From an uncultured Clostridium sp. (GTDB lineage Bacteria; Bacillota; Clostridia; Lachnospirales; Lachnospiraceae): a stretch of 64,000 nucleotides of DNA. Shown here in pieces: positions 52,059 to 60,876 of this stretch. The DNA is taken from NCBI GenBank assembly GCA_934438135.1, contig CAKSBP010000001.1, positions 62,001 to 126,000 on the forward strand. Reading direction: 5' to 3'. Position 1 is the stretch's first letter, and the number at the start of each line of letters is the position of its first letter. The notes under the pieces were generated by a model. That model was given only the letters and a program-made list of their open reading frames with translations, did not search any database and had not been told where the DNA came from. The translations under genes and the position numbers were made by a program.

Positions 52059-52712
52059 CTAATCTTCCAGATCATCATGTTCCATTTCTGTGTTCTTTAA
52101 ATTGTAGGATACCCGCATCAGACTTTCTGCAAGATGAACATTCTCTACAACTACATCCGGTGGTAAATTCAAATCAGTCGGAGCAAAATTCCAAAATGCT
52201 TTTACGCCCCATTTTACTAAATCTGCTGCAATCTGAGGTGCTTTCATCTTCGGAAGGGTTAACGCAGCAATATCCACATTTTTACTCTTTACAAAATCTT
52301 CCAAATCATCGATCAATCTTACTTCGATCCCTCGAATTGTCATTCCAATCAGCCTTGGATTCACATCAAAAATACCAGAAACCACAAAACCACGTTTCTC
52401 GAAATCGGTATAATTTGCCAGCGCCTGCCCTAAGTTACCTGCACCCACAATTGCTACCTTATATTTTCGATCCAGCCCTAAAATTTTACCAATTTCAGTA
52501 TACAGGTATTCAACATTGTAACCATAACCCTGCTGGCCAAACCCTCCAAAATTATTTAAATCCTGTCTAATCTGTGAAGCAGTAACTTTCATTCTCTCGC
52601 TGAGTTCTTTTGACGAGATTCGTACTACATCATTCTCCATCAATTCTCCTAAATACCTATAATAGCGAGGAAGACGTTTGATAACAGCTGATGAAATTTC
52701 CTTATCATTCAC
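52059..52712 (-). CDS. rex: Redox-sensing transcriptional repressor Rex
   Basis: The 217-aa protein has an N-terminal winged helix (AVIKRLPRYYRYLGELMEND, then ISSKELSERMKVTASQIRQD, LNNFGGFGQQGYGY) and a C-terminal Rossmann domain with VAIVGAGNLGQALANY, which binds NADH. Rex senses the NADH/NAD+ ratio and represses fermentation and electron-transfer genes; excess NADH releases it from DNA. The start is GTG at 52712 with AGGAGG 7 nt upstream; the earlier ATG lacks a ribosome site. It is transcribed alone, with a terminator just after the stop. Confidence 0.97.
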   Translation of the reverse strand: MNDKEISSAVIKRLPRYYRYLGELMENDVVRISSKELSERMKVTASQIRQDLNNFGGFGQQGYGYNVEYLYTEIGKILGLDRKYKVAIVGAGNLGQALANYTDFEKRGFVVSGIFDVNPRLIGMTIRGIEVRLIDDLEDFVKSKNVDIAALTLPKMKAPQIAADLVKWGVKAFWNFAPTDLNLPPDVVVENVHLAESLMRVSYNLKNTEMEHDDLED

Positions 52713-53081
52713 TTTTTTTCCTCCTTCTCTCTTACTCCGCTCCATCGGTTCTATTTTTCTATTCAATATTACCGCTAGTTTATATTATATTTGAATGTGA
52801 AATATATGTCAATATCAGTGTATACAAAGTATTTTACTTTTTGTGTACTTTTTTACATACATTGTATTTACCATCCATAAATAAACTAATATATTGAATT
52901 TTTCCATTTTTCTAAAGAATAAACATTTTTCTGTTATTCTTCTGACATGGCGTCTTGGATGCTGCCTAACATTTTATCTGCCTCCAAATTGACAGTATTC
53001 CCATTTTTCCTTATAATCAATATACAAGAGTTCAGGCAGAAAGACCGTTCTGCCCTGATATTTACAAGGAGAGATGAAACA
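52713..53081. promoter_or_regulatory. Divergent region between rex and the ABC-F gene
   Basis: 369 bp. Towards the ABC-F gene there is a perfect consensus promoter, TTGACA (52989-52994), 17 bp, TATAAT (53012-53017). The 5' leader has a hairpin TCAGGCAGAA / TTCTGCCCTGA (about 53031-53057) before the ribosome site AAGGAG. No gene is supported in the rest, which is AT-rich. Confidence 0.75.
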
Positions 53082-55043
53082 ATGATTTTGGCATGTAATA
53101 ATATAAGCAAGTCTTTCGGGACTGACGACATATTATCCGGCGTTTCCTTTCATATAAATGAACATGAAAAAGCTGCTATTGTTGGCGTAAATGGTGCGGG
53201 TAAATCTACTTTGCTCAATATCATTATGCAGAAACTGAAGCAGGATGACGGAGAGGTCATTCTTGCCAAGGGTGCTACCATGGGCTATCTGGCTCAGCAT
53301 CAGGAACTAAACAGTGACAACACCATTTATGATGAAATGCTGGAAGTAAAAAGAGACATTATTGAACTCGATGAAAAAATCCGTAAAACTGAACTGCAGA
53401 TGAAAACAGCCAGTGAAGAAGAACTGGAAAGTCTGTTAAAGTCCTATTCTCTGATGACTCATGAATTCGAAGTAAAGAACGGATATGCCTGCAAAAGTGA
53501 AATTACTGGCGTCTTAAAGGGACTCGGCTTTGATGAATCAGAATTTGACAAGAAAACCAATACCCTTTCCGGAGGACAGAAAACCCGTGTTTCCTTAGGT
53601 AAGCTTCTGCTTTCCAAACCCGATATTATTCTTTTGGATGAACCCACCAACCACTTAGATTTAAATTCTATTTCATGGTTGGAAACATACTTAATGAATT
53701 ACCCGGGTACCGTTGTTATCGTTGCCCACGACCGTTATTTTCTGGATCGTATCGTGACCAAAGTCATAGAAATTGAACGTACTCATGCACGTGTTTACGA
53801 AGGTAACTACACCGCATATGCCGAAAAGAAGAAAATGCTGCGAGAAGCTCTGTTAAAACAGTATTACAACCAGCAGCGGGAAATCAAACATCAGGAAGAA
53901 GTTATTACGAAACTCCGCTCCTTCAATCGTGAGAAATCCATCAAGCGTGCAGAGAGCCGTGTGAAAATGCTGGATAAAATTGACCGTATAGAAAAACCAA
54001 TTACGGATAATGCCCAAATACATTTTAAACTAGAACCATCTGTTGTTAGTGGCAATGACGTGTTAACAGTTCGTGACCTAAGCAAGGCATTTGGAAGCCA
54101 GCTTCTTTTCAAACACATCGGCTTTGAAATTAAGCGGGGAGAAAAAGTTGCTATTATCGGGGGAAATGGAACTGGAAAAACCACAATTTTGAAAATTATT
54201 AATCAGCTGTTAGAGCCAGATACGGGAGAAATTATTTTTGGCTCTAAAGTAAAGGTTGGTTACTACGATCAGGAACACCATGTACTGGATATGGAAAAAA
54301 CGTTATTTGATGAACTGCATGATGCCTATCCGGATATGGACAATACTCAGATTCGAAATACACTGGCGGCTTTCTTATTTACCGATGACGATGTATTTAA
54401 GCGAATCAAAGATTTAAGTGGTGGAGAACGTGGACGCGTTTCCCTGGCCAAACTAATGCTTTCCGAATCCAACCTGCTTATCCTGGATGAGCCGACAAAC
54501 CATTTGGATATCACCTCCAAGGAAATTCTGGAGAGTGCAATCAACAACTATACGGGAACTGTTTTATATGTATCACATGATCGTTATTTTATTAACAAGA
54601 CTGCAACCAGAATTCTGGACTTAACAAATCAGATGTTAATTAACTATATCGGAAACTATGATTATTATCTGGAGAAAAAAGATGTCCAGGAACAGGCCGC
54701 ATTTGGACAGTCAGCTTCTAATGCAGCAGATAATACTGGCGGCACAGCAAAAAATATTCCGTCTTCTGCTCCTCAATCAGCAGACGCAGCTTCTTCTGCC
54801 GGCAAAATGGATTGGAAACAGCAGAAAGAAGAACAGGCAAAAGCCCGTAAGCTTCAAAACCAGCTGAAAAAATGTGAAGAAGAAATCGAACAGTTAGAAG
54901 ATCGAAATTCTGAAATCGACGAGCTTCTTGCAAAAGAAGAGATTTATACAAACGTAGCAAAACTTCTGGACTTGAATAATGAAAAGAAACAGATTGAGAC
55001 GAGACTTGATGAACTGATGGAACTCTGGGAAACTCTGGTATAA
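53082..55043 (+). CDS. ABC-F family ATPase (ribosome-associated)
   Basis: The 653-aa protein has two nucleotide-binding domains and no membrane segment. Domain 1 has GVNGAGKST, LSGGQKTR and ILLDEPTNHLD; domain 2 has GGNGTGKTT, LSGGERGR and LILDEPTNHLD. Between them is the P-site tRNA interaction linker (about 240-320, rich in Lys/Arg/Glu). The C-terminus carries a coiled coil (about 580-650). ABC-F proteins act on the ribosomal E site, either in translation or in antibiotic protection. This length and the C-terminal coil resemble YdiF/YkpA/Uup-like housekeeping types, but resistance function cannot be excluded. The ATG at 53082 has AAGGAG 9 nt upstream. Confidence 0.93.
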   Translation: MILACNNISKSFGTDDILSGVSFHINEHEKAAIVGVNGAGKSTLLNIIMQKLKQDDGEVILAKGATMGYLAQHQELNSDNTIYDEMLEVKRDIIELDEKIRKTELQMKTASEEELESLLKSYSLMTHEFEVKNGYACKSEITGVLKGLGFDESEFDKKTNTLSGGQKTRVSLGKLLLSKPDIILLDEPTNHLDLNSISWLETYLMNYPGTVVIVAHDRYFLDRIVTKVIEIERTHARVYEGNYTAYAEKKKMLREALLKQYYNQQREIKHQEEVITKLRSFNREKSIKRAESRVKMLDKIDRIEKPITDNAQIHFKLEPSVVSGNDVLTVRDLSKAFGSQLLFKHIGFEIKRGEKVAIIGGNGTGKTTILKIINQLLEPDTGEIIFGSKVKVGYYDQEHHVLDMEKTLFDELHDAYPDMDNTQIRNTLAAFLFTDDDVFKRIKDLSGGERGRVSLAKLMLSESNLLILDEPTNHLDITSKEILESAINNYTGTVLYVSHDRYFINKTATRILDLTNQMLINYIGNYDYYLEKKDVQEQAAFGQSASNAADNTGGTAKNIPSSAPQSADAASSAGKMDWKQQKEEQAKARKLQNQLKKCEEEIEQLEDRNSEIDELLAKEEIYTNVAKLLDLNNEKKQIETRLDELMELWETLV

Positions 55044-55051
55044 ATAACAGA

Positions 55052-55102
55052 TGTGGCATAGTTTGACTCACTGCAAATACACAAATTCCAAACTATGCCA
55101 CA
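55052..55102. terminator. Bidirectional terminator between ABC-F and glnQ-like genes
   Basis: TGTGGCATAGTTTG pairs perfectly with CAAACTATGCCACA across 23 nt. It serves the two convergent genes. Confidence 0.75.
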
Positions 55103-55138
55103 CTTATCTTAATTGAAGAACAGTTCTTCAATATTTTT

Positions 55139-55861
55139 TTATAACACCTTCGATAAAAATGCTTTCAGCCTTTCGTCCTTCGGATTTTCAAAAATCTCTT
55201 CTGGCGTCCCCTGCTCTTTTACTACACCTTCATCAATAAACATCACCCTTGTTGCTACTTCCTTTGCAAATCCCATTTCGTGTGTTACCACAGCCATAGT
55301 CATGCCATCGTCAGCTAACTCTTTCATTAATTCCAAAACTTCTCCAACCATTTCTGGATCCAGTGCGGAGGTTGGCTCATCGAACAAAATCACATCTGGG
55401 TTCATTGCCAAGGTTCTTGCAATGGCAATACGTTGTTTCTGTCCACCGGAAAGTTTTCTTGGATATGCATCTGCCTTATCTGGAAGACCAATACGCTTTA
55501 AGAGCTGCTCTGCTCGTTTATCTGCTTCCTTCTGAGACATTAATTTTAATTTTACTGGAGCAAGCGTAATATTCTGCTTTACGGTCAGATGCGGAAACAG
55601 ATTAAACTGCTGGAACACCATTCCCATCTTTTGACGAAGCTGATTGATATTCGTTCCTGCTTTGGTAATATCATTTCCCTCAAACCAGATTTCTCCTTCT
55701 GTTGGAACTTCCAGAAGATTCATACAACGAAGGAATGTGGATTTTCCTGAGCCAGAAGGCCCGATAATAACAACTTTTTCCCCTTTTTCAATGGTTTCTG
55801 TAATTCCTTTTAGGACTACATGGTCACCATAAGCTTTTTTTAAGTTTTTAATTTCTATCAT
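55139..55861 (-). CDS. glnQ: Polar amino acid ABC importer, ATP-binding protein
   Basis: The 240-aa ATPase has Walker A GPSGSGKST, Q-loop VFQQFNLFPHLTV, signature LSGGQKQRIAIARTL, Walker B VILFDEPTSALDPE and H-loop VVTHEMGFA. The FNLFPHLTVKQNI and DEPTSALDPEMVGEV wording is typical of the GlnQ/HisP polar amino acid family. Its start overlaps the stop of the upstream binding-protein/permease gene by 4 nt, so the two products form one importer. The substrate (glutamine, cystine or other) is not determined. Confidence 0.93.
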   Translation of the reverse strand: MIEIKNLKKAYGDHVVLKGITETIEKGEKVVIIGPSGSGKSTFLRCMNLLEVPTEGEIWFEGNDITKAGTNINQLRQKMGMVFQQFNLFPHLTVKQNITLAPVKLKLMSQKEADKRAEQLLKRIGLPDKADAYPRKLSGGQKQRIAIARTLAMNPDVILFDEPTSALDPEMVGEVLELMKELADDGMTMAVVTHEMGFAKEVATRVMFIDEGVVKEQGTPEEIFENPKDERLKAFLSKVL

Positions 55862-57351
55862 TCCTGAGCCATCCTCCTTTCTAATACTTTTAATAGTTTT
55901 GTAAGACCTACTACCATTACCAGATAGAATGCCGCTGCAATGACTAATGGTGGCAGTGGATCAAACGTTCTCGATGATACATACTGGGCTGCTTTTGTTA
56001 AATCCGTTACTGCAATATAACCTGCAATGGAAGTTTCTTTAATTAAAGCAATAAATTCATTTCCTAATGCAGGAAGAATATTTTTCACAGCCTGCGGAAG
56101 AATAATATAAGACATAGTCTGGGCATTGGTAAATCCTAAAGAACGCCCCGCTTCCATCTGTCCATTATCAATGGACTCAATACCGGCACGTACAATTTCT
56201 GCTACATAGGCACTGGAATTAATACCAAATGCTACCGCACCAGTTAAAATCGGATTCGAATCCCTGGAGGTAAAAATCAAATTATAAATAATTAACAGCT
56301 GCACTAAAACTGGGGTTCCACGGATAATCGTCGTATAGAGACCACAGACAATCCCAAGTGGCTTCAATTTTTTATTCTGTTTTGCAGAAACTGTTCCGAT
56401 TGCTAAAATAACGCCAAGCAAAGTACCAAGTAAAATAGCAAAAAACGAAATCTTAATCGTAATGACAAGCCCGTTTAAATAATTTTTATAACGATGCTCT
56501 ACGAAAAAAGCATCATAATATTTGTCCAGCAGACTGGTTTTCTTGTTATCCACAATCTGGACATCTTTCTGTTCATCTTTTCCACCGCCAGAGGTATATT
56601 TCTGCACAATCTCATCCATCTGACTGGTTTTTAATTTCTCAATCACGGAGTTAATTTGTTCTAAAAGTTCTTCATTTCCTTTCTGTACTGCAATCGCATA
56701 ATGGTCGGAAAACAGTATATTTTCTTCCCCTTCCAGAATGGAAAGTTTATTATTTTCACCAACCAGATTTCTTGCCGGTACTTCATCTAAAACAATACAG
56801 TCAATTTTCTGATTGACCAGATCCTGTGCTGCCTGAGCGAAGGTTGAATAACGTTTTACTTCTTTTGCTTTTACATTTTCCTTATCAGACACCCAGATAT
56901 CTGCAATATTTCCCTGCTGTACACCAATTTTTTTACCATTCAAATCTTTAGGTCCAACAACACCTGGGTTTGCTTTGTTTACTACAATTACTTCTGTGGA
57001 ATCTACATAGTAATCGGAAAAATCCATGGTCTTCTTTCGTTCTTCACTGACTGAAACACCAGCTGCAACAAAATCTACTTTTCCCTGCTGCACTGCTAAA
57101 AGTGCACCATCAAAATCCATGTTTTTTACAACCAGTTTTTTTCCCATGGCATCTGCAACTGCCTGGGCAATGTCCATATCAATTCCTACAATTTTATTGT
57201 TCTGGATAAATTCATATGGTGCAAACGCTGCCTCTGTTCCTACGACAAGTGTATCACTGTCACCAGATGCTGATGCATTTACAAGACATCCTGGAACAAA
57301 TAGACATACCATTAAAAGTGCAAAAAATTTCACTATTTTTTTCATCTTCAT
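55858..57351 (-). CDS. Amino acid ABC importer, fused binding protein and permease
   Basis: The 497-aa protein joins two functions. Residues 1 to about 265 are a family 3 solute-binding domain after a lipoprotein-like signal (LFVPGC at about 17-22): LVVGTEAAFAPYEFI, GIDMDIAQAVADAMG, DFVAAGVSVSEERKK. Residues about 285-497 are a HisM/GlnP permease with NSSAYVAEIVRAGIESIDNG, QMEAGRSLGFTNAQT and the EAA loop. Fusion of these is known in Firmicutes and tethers the receptor to its channel. The start ATG overlaps a strong ribosome site region (AGGAGGCATG). Confidence 0.92.
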   Translation of the reverse strand: MKMKKIVKFFALLMVCLFVPGCLVNASASGDSDTLVVGTEAAFAPYEFIQNNKIVGIDMDIAQAVADAMGKKLVVKNMDFDGALLAVQQGKVDFVAAGVSVSEERKKTMDFSDYYVDSTEVIVVNKANPGVVGPKDLNGKKIGVQQGNIADIWVSDKENVKAKEVKRYSTFAQAAQDLVNQKIDCIVLDEVPARNLVGENNKLSILEGEENILFSDHYAIAVQKGNEELLEQINSVIEKLKTSQMDEIVQKYTSGGGKDEQKDVQIVDNKKTSLLDKYYDAFFVEHRYKNYLNGLVITIKISFFAILLGTLLGVILAIGTVSAKQNKKLKPLGIVCGLYTTIIRGTPVLVQLLIIYNLIFTSRDSNPILTGAVAFGINSSAYVAEIVRAGIESIDNGQMEAGRSLGFTNAQTMSYIILPQAVKNILPALGNEFIALIKETSIAGYIAVTDLTKAAQYVSSRTFDPLPPLVIAAAFYLVMVVGLTKLLKVLERRMAQE

Positions 57352-57383
57352 GCCTCCTCTTTTCCTATTTTATTATGAGTGAA

Positions 57384-57418
57384 AAAATGTTGGGAAACAA
57401 AATGCCCCCCAACATTTT
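57384..57418 (-). terminator. Terminator of the GntR gene
   Basis: AAAATGTTGGG / CCCAACATTTT, then TTTTTTC on the minus strand, directly after the stop codon. Confidence 0.85.
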
Positions 57419-57429
57419 AATGGTTTGTT

Positions 57430-58116
57430 TTAGCTGTTTAACATCTTTTCGAGTCCCTTTTTCTCTATATTCGCCACAGTACACAGCATGTGTCTGTGTG
57501 CTAGTTCCTCTGCCTTATTGGGATTATGTTCCTTTAAAGCATCCAGAATTGCCTCATGTTCCTTATTAGACTGAATAGCACGTTCTGGCGACGAAAGAGT
57601 GATTTTACGAACCCTCTGTACATAATGATGAAAATCCTTTAGAAGATGACGGAGCATCTTGCTTTCCGATGCCTCATATATAATGTCATGAAACTTATTA
57701 TCCAACTCCAGCATCTGCTCATAGTGGTTTTTTGTTGCATGGAAATCACTTAGGTACACGATTTCCTCCAGGTCTTCTATCTGCTCCTTCGTTATATGCT
57801 CGCATGCCCATCTGGCACATAATCCTTCCAGATGGGACCTGATTGCATAAATGTCTTTTATGTCTTTCACAGACAAACTAATTACCTGCGCACCCTTATT
57901 TGGAATGATTTTTACCAGACCTTCCAGTTCCAGCTGCCTCAATGCCTCACGAACAGGCGTCCGACTCACTCCCAGTTCATGAGCAATGGCGCTTTCCCTT
58001 AATTCTTCCCCTGACTTGTATTTTCCAAGTAAAATTGCTTCTCGAATCTGGTTAAATACTCTTCCTCTAAGAGTATATTTATCTGTGGTCTCTTTCTCCA
58101 CATCTAATTCTTCCAC
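57430..58116 (-). CDS. GntR-family (FCD) transcription regulator
   Basis: The 228-aa protein has a winged helix (about 15-85): VFNQIREAILLGKYKSGEEL, AHELGVSRTPVREALRQLEL, GLVKIIPNKGAQVI. The C-terminal FCD domain (about 90-220) has DIYAIRSHLEGLCARWACE, DNKFHDIIYEAS and RHMLCTV; the Asp/His residues bind metal and small organic acids. The FCD group senses carboxylic acids. It follows the isocitrate dehydrogenase gene by 35 nt. A perfect palindrome of the TTGTATA...TATACAA type covers the upstream promoter at 60841-60866, so it probably represses this operon and itself. Confidence 0.92.
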   Translation of the reverse strand: MEELDVEKETTDKYTLRGRVFNQIREAILLGKYKSGEELRESAIAHELGVSRTPVREALRQLELEGLVKIIPNKGAQVISLSVKDIKDIYAIRSHLEGLCARWACEHITKEQIEDLEEIVYLSDFHATKNHYEQMLELDNKFHDIIYEASESKMLRHLLKDFHHYVQRVRKITLSSPERAIQSNKEHEAILDALKEHNPNKAEELAHRHMLCTVANIEKKGLEKMLNS

Positions 58117-58151
58117 AGGTGTTCCTCCTACTTTAAAATGCTTTTATTTTC

Positions 58152-59321
58152 CTATAGATTAGAAATTGTTTCCATGATATAATTTGCAAACTCTTCACTG
58201 GTACATCCTGTGTCACGGCCTGTAATTGTAAGTTTCTTTTCAGAACCAGTACAGATATCTAATGCTTTATAAAGTTTATCTGCCTCTTTGTTATACCCAA
58301 TGTGTCCTAATAACATAGCTGCTGCACGGATAACACTACAAGGATCTGCATATTTATCGCGTCCTTCTTTTACCATACGTGGTGCAGAACCATGAATTGC
58401 TTCGAACATAGCATATTTCTTACCAATGTTAGCACTTCCGGCTGTTCCAACACCACCCTGGAATTCAGCTGCTTCATCTGTAATGATATCACCATATAAA
58501 TTAGGAAGTACAACTACCTGAAAGTCTCTTCTTCTCTTCTCATCAACCAGTTTTGCTGTCATGATATCGATATACCAGTCATCTGCTGTGATTCCTGGAT
58601 AATCTTTTGCAATACGATAGAATGTATCAAGGAATTTACCATCTGTTGTCTTAATAATATTTGCCTTTGTAACAGCTGTTACTCTTGTTTTTCCATTGTT
58701 CTTTGCAAATTCAAATGCTGCACGGATGATTCTGTCACATCCTTCACTAGTAGCAATTGTAAAGTCAATTCCTAAATCTTCTGTTACATTTATGCCTTCC
58801 TTACCAGCTGCATAACCACCTTCTGTATTCTCTCTGTAGAATGTCCAGTCGATACCCTGTTCTGGAATACGTACTGGTCTTACATTTGCAAATAAATCCA
58901 ATGCTTTTCTCATTGCAACGTTAGCAGATTCTACGTTTGGCCATGGATCGCCTTTTCTAGGTGTTGTTGTAGGTCCTTTTAGAATAACGTCACACTGTTT
59001 TAATTCTGCAAGAACATCGTCTGGAATTGCTTTCATCTCAGCTGCTCTTCTCTCAATGGTAAGTCCATCGATTACTTTAAATTCAACTTTTCCTTTTGCT
59101 TCTTCATCTTTTAACAGATATTCAAGAATTCTCTGAGCCTGTGCTGTAATAGCTGGACCAATTCCGTCTCCGCCGCAGATACCAATTACAATTTTGTCAA
59201 GCCCCTGATAATCTACAAAGTCACCCTGTGCTTTCATCTCTTCTACTCTGGTAAGCTGTTTCTCTAATAATGCTCCAAACTTCTCTTTTGCAGCCTCGAT
59301 TTGTTCGTTATACATGTTCAT
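58152..59321 (-). CDS. icd: Isocitrate dehydrogenase (isocitrate/isopropylmalate dehydrogenase family)
   Basis: The 389-aa enzyme has GGDGIGPAITAQAQRILEYL, LKGPTTTPRKG.PWPNVESANVA (the Ser loop of isocitrate enzymes), FRENTEGGYAAGKEG, TKANIIKTTDGKF, VLPNLYGDIITDEAAEFQGG and FEAIHGSAPR. These bind isocitrate, divalent metal and NAD(P). The reaction gives 2-oxoglutarate, CO2 and reduced cofactor. It lies 15 nt after the Re-citrate synthase-like gene, so the pair would feed the oxidative branch from oxaloacetate to 2-oxoglutarate for glutamate. Aconitase is not in the window. An isopropylmalate role is unlikely given the operon and Ser-loop wording. Confidence 0.9.
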   Translation of the reverse strand: MNMYNEQIEAAKEKFGALLEKQLTRVEEMKAQGDFVDYQGLDKIVIGICGGDGIGPAITAQAQRILEYLLKDEEAKGKVEFKVIDGLTIERRAAEMKAIPDDVLAELKQCDVILKGPTTTPRKGDPWPNVESANVAMRKALDLFANVRPVRIPEQGIDWTFYRENTEGGYAAGKEGINVTEDLGIDFTIATSEGCDRIIRAAFEFAKNNGKTRVTAVTKANIIKTTDGKFLDTFYRIAKDYPGITADDWYIDIMTAKLVDEKRRRDFQVVVLPNLYGDIITDEAAEFQGGVGTAGSANIGKKYAMFEAIHGSAPRMVKEGRDKYADPCSVIRAAAMLLGHIGYNKEADKLYKALDICTGSEKKLTITGRDTGCTSEEFANYIMETISNL

Positions 59322-59336
59322 CCTCCTGATTTTCTT

Positions 59337-60740
59337 TTATTTATTTCCATCAAATGGTGGTGTATGTGTTTCCTGGCATGCCTGACTAATGATAGACAGA
59401 AGTTCTTCATCTGTAATAACAGTAATTCGTCCTGCTTCATATTCAGCATCTACCCATTCCTTCACGATATGAACAACTGGATGGGTTTTATCGATTGCAT
59501 CATCGCCCTTAAGTTTAAAGTATGTATTAATCCAATGTGCAATGCCTGCCAGTCCGGAAGTATTTGAAACAGCAACCACGGCTGGTCTGTTTAAAAACTT
59601 CTCTGTATCAAATATATTATAAATCTCTTCGTTTTTCAATAATCCATCTGCATGAATTCCTGCTCTTGTGACATTAAAGTTACGTCCAACAAATGGTGTA
59701 CGGGATGGTACGCGGTATCCGATTTCATTTTCATAATAATCTGCGATTTCTGTAATAACAGTAGTATCCATGCCATCTAAGGTGCCTTTTAACTGAGCAT
59801 ATTCAAATACCATTGCTTCTAGTGGTGTGTTACCAGTTCTCTCTCCAATCCCAAATAAGGAACAATTTACGCCGCATGCACCATAAAGCCATGCTGTCGT
59901 TGAGTTGGAAACTGCTTTGTAGAAATCATTATGTCCGTGCCATTCCAAATATTCTGAAGGAACACCTGCATGAATGATAATCGCATAAATAATTCCCTGT
60001 ACGCTTCTTGGAATAACTGCACCAGAGAAATTTACTCCGTATCCCATAGTATCACAGCAGCGGATTTTTACAGGAATGTTATATTGTCTGCTTAAATTCA
60101 TCAGTTCTAAACAAAATGGAATAACAAAACCATAAATATCACTTCGTGTAATATCTTCTAAGTGGCATCTTGGGGAAATTCCTGTCTCCAGACATTCCTT
60201 TACAACAGTTAAATAATGTTCCATTGCCTGTTTTCTGGTCATCTTCATTTTATAGAAAATATGGTAGTCGGAACAGCTGACAAGAATACCAGTTTCCCTT
60301 AATCCAATTTCTTTTACCAGTTCAAAATCCTTTTTGCTGGCACGAATCCATGCTGTTACTTCTGGAAATTCATATCCTCTCTCCATACATTTGTAAACAG
60401 CATCTCTGTCTTTTTTACTATATAAGAAGAATTCGCTCTGTCGGATAATTCCTTTTGGTCCACCCAGACGATGGAGATAATCGTAAAGTGTAACAATCTC
60501 CTCGGTCGTATATGGTGTTCTGGACTGCTGTCCATCTCGGAATGTTGTATCTGTAATCCAAATCTCTTCTGGGAAATTATGCGGTACAATACGATCATTA
60601 AACGCAATCTTTGGAATCTCATCGTAAGGAAACAGGTTCCTGAATACGTTCGGGGTCTTTACGTCAACTAAAGGATACATATACTCTTCTAATTGCAGAA
60701 GGTTAGTATGCTGGTTTTTGGTAACTCGTCTGTTTTCCAT
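59337..60740 (-). CDS. Re-citrate synthase-like enzyme (isopropylmalate/homocitrate synthase family)
   Basis: The 467-aa enzyme has a DRE-TIM metallolyase core: ITDTTFRDGQQSRTPYTTEE, then PRCHLEDITRSDIYG, KIRCCDTMGYGV, EYLEWHGHNDFYKAVSNS and FGIGERTGNTPLE. The metal-binding Asp/His and the HxH motif (HGHND) are present. Sequence pipelines would call it 2-isopropylmalate synthase, but no leuB/C/D genes are nearby, it lacks the leucine-regulatory domain, and it is followed by isocitrate dehydrogenase. This setting matches the Re-face citrate synthase described in Clostridium kluyveri, which condenses acetyl-CoA and oxaloacetate. The ribosome site is AGGAGG. It is the first gene of the operon controlled from 60841-60876. 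Confidence 0.85.
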   Translation of the reverse strand: MENRRVTKNQHTNLLQLEEYMYPLVDVKTPNVFRNLFPYDEIPKIAFNDRIVPHNFPEEIWITDTTFRDGQQSRTPYTTEEIVTLYDYLHRLGGPKGIIRQSEFFLYSKKDRDAVYKCMERGYEFPEVTAWIRASKKDFELVKEIGLRETGILVSCSDYHIFYKMKMTRKQAMEHYLTVVKECLETGISPRCHLEDITRSDIYGFVIPFCLELMNLSRQYNIPVKIRCCDTMGYGVNFSGAVIPRSVQGIIYAIIIHAGVPSEYLEWHGHNDFYKAVSNSTTAWLYGACGVNCSLFGIGERTGNTPLEAMVFEYAQLKGTLDGMDTTVITEIADYYENEIGYRVPSRTPFVGRNFNVTRAGIHADGLLKNEEIYNIFDTEKFLNRPAVVAVSNTSGLAGIAHWINTYFKLKGDDAIDKTHPVVHIVKEWVDAEYEAGRITVITDEELLSIISQACQETHTPPFDGNK

Positions 60741-60840
60741 AATTTTTCCTCCTATTGAGCCGAAAAGGCATTGTTATGTCTTATGACTCGCAGACTCAAG
60801 TTTGAAACTCTTTTTCAAACTTTCCTCCTATTCTGCTTTT
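60741..60840 (-). promoter_or_regulatory. 5' leader of the citrate synthase operon with hairpin and possible uORF
   Basis: AAGTTTGAAA / TTTCAAACTT (60799-60824) forms a 10-bp hairpin. On the minus strand, AGGAGGAAAGTTTG opens a 14-codon frame (MKKSFKLESASHKT) ending before the real ribosome site. The hairpin would sequester part of this frame. Confidence 0.4.
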
Positions 60841-60876
60841 TTGTATAATTGTATACAATTATACAAGTATTGTCAA
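60841..60876 (-). promoter_or_regulatory. Promoter and 26-bp palindromic operator of the citrate synthase operon
   Basis: The -35 box TTGACA (60871-60876), 17-bp spacer and -10 box TACAAT (60848-60853) lie on the minus strand. A perfect 26-bp palindrome at 60841-60866 (half-site TTGTATAATTGTA) spans the -10 and spacer. FCD-type GntR proteins often bind TTGTATACAA-like sites, so repression by the GntR protein encoded at 57430-58116 is the natural reading. Confidence 0.85.

Noticed and set aside
59337..60740. 2-isopropylmalate synthase (leuA)
   Set aside because: The family matches, but the regulatory domain and leu genes are missing and isocitrate dehydrogenase follows, so a Re-citrate synthase is the better reading.
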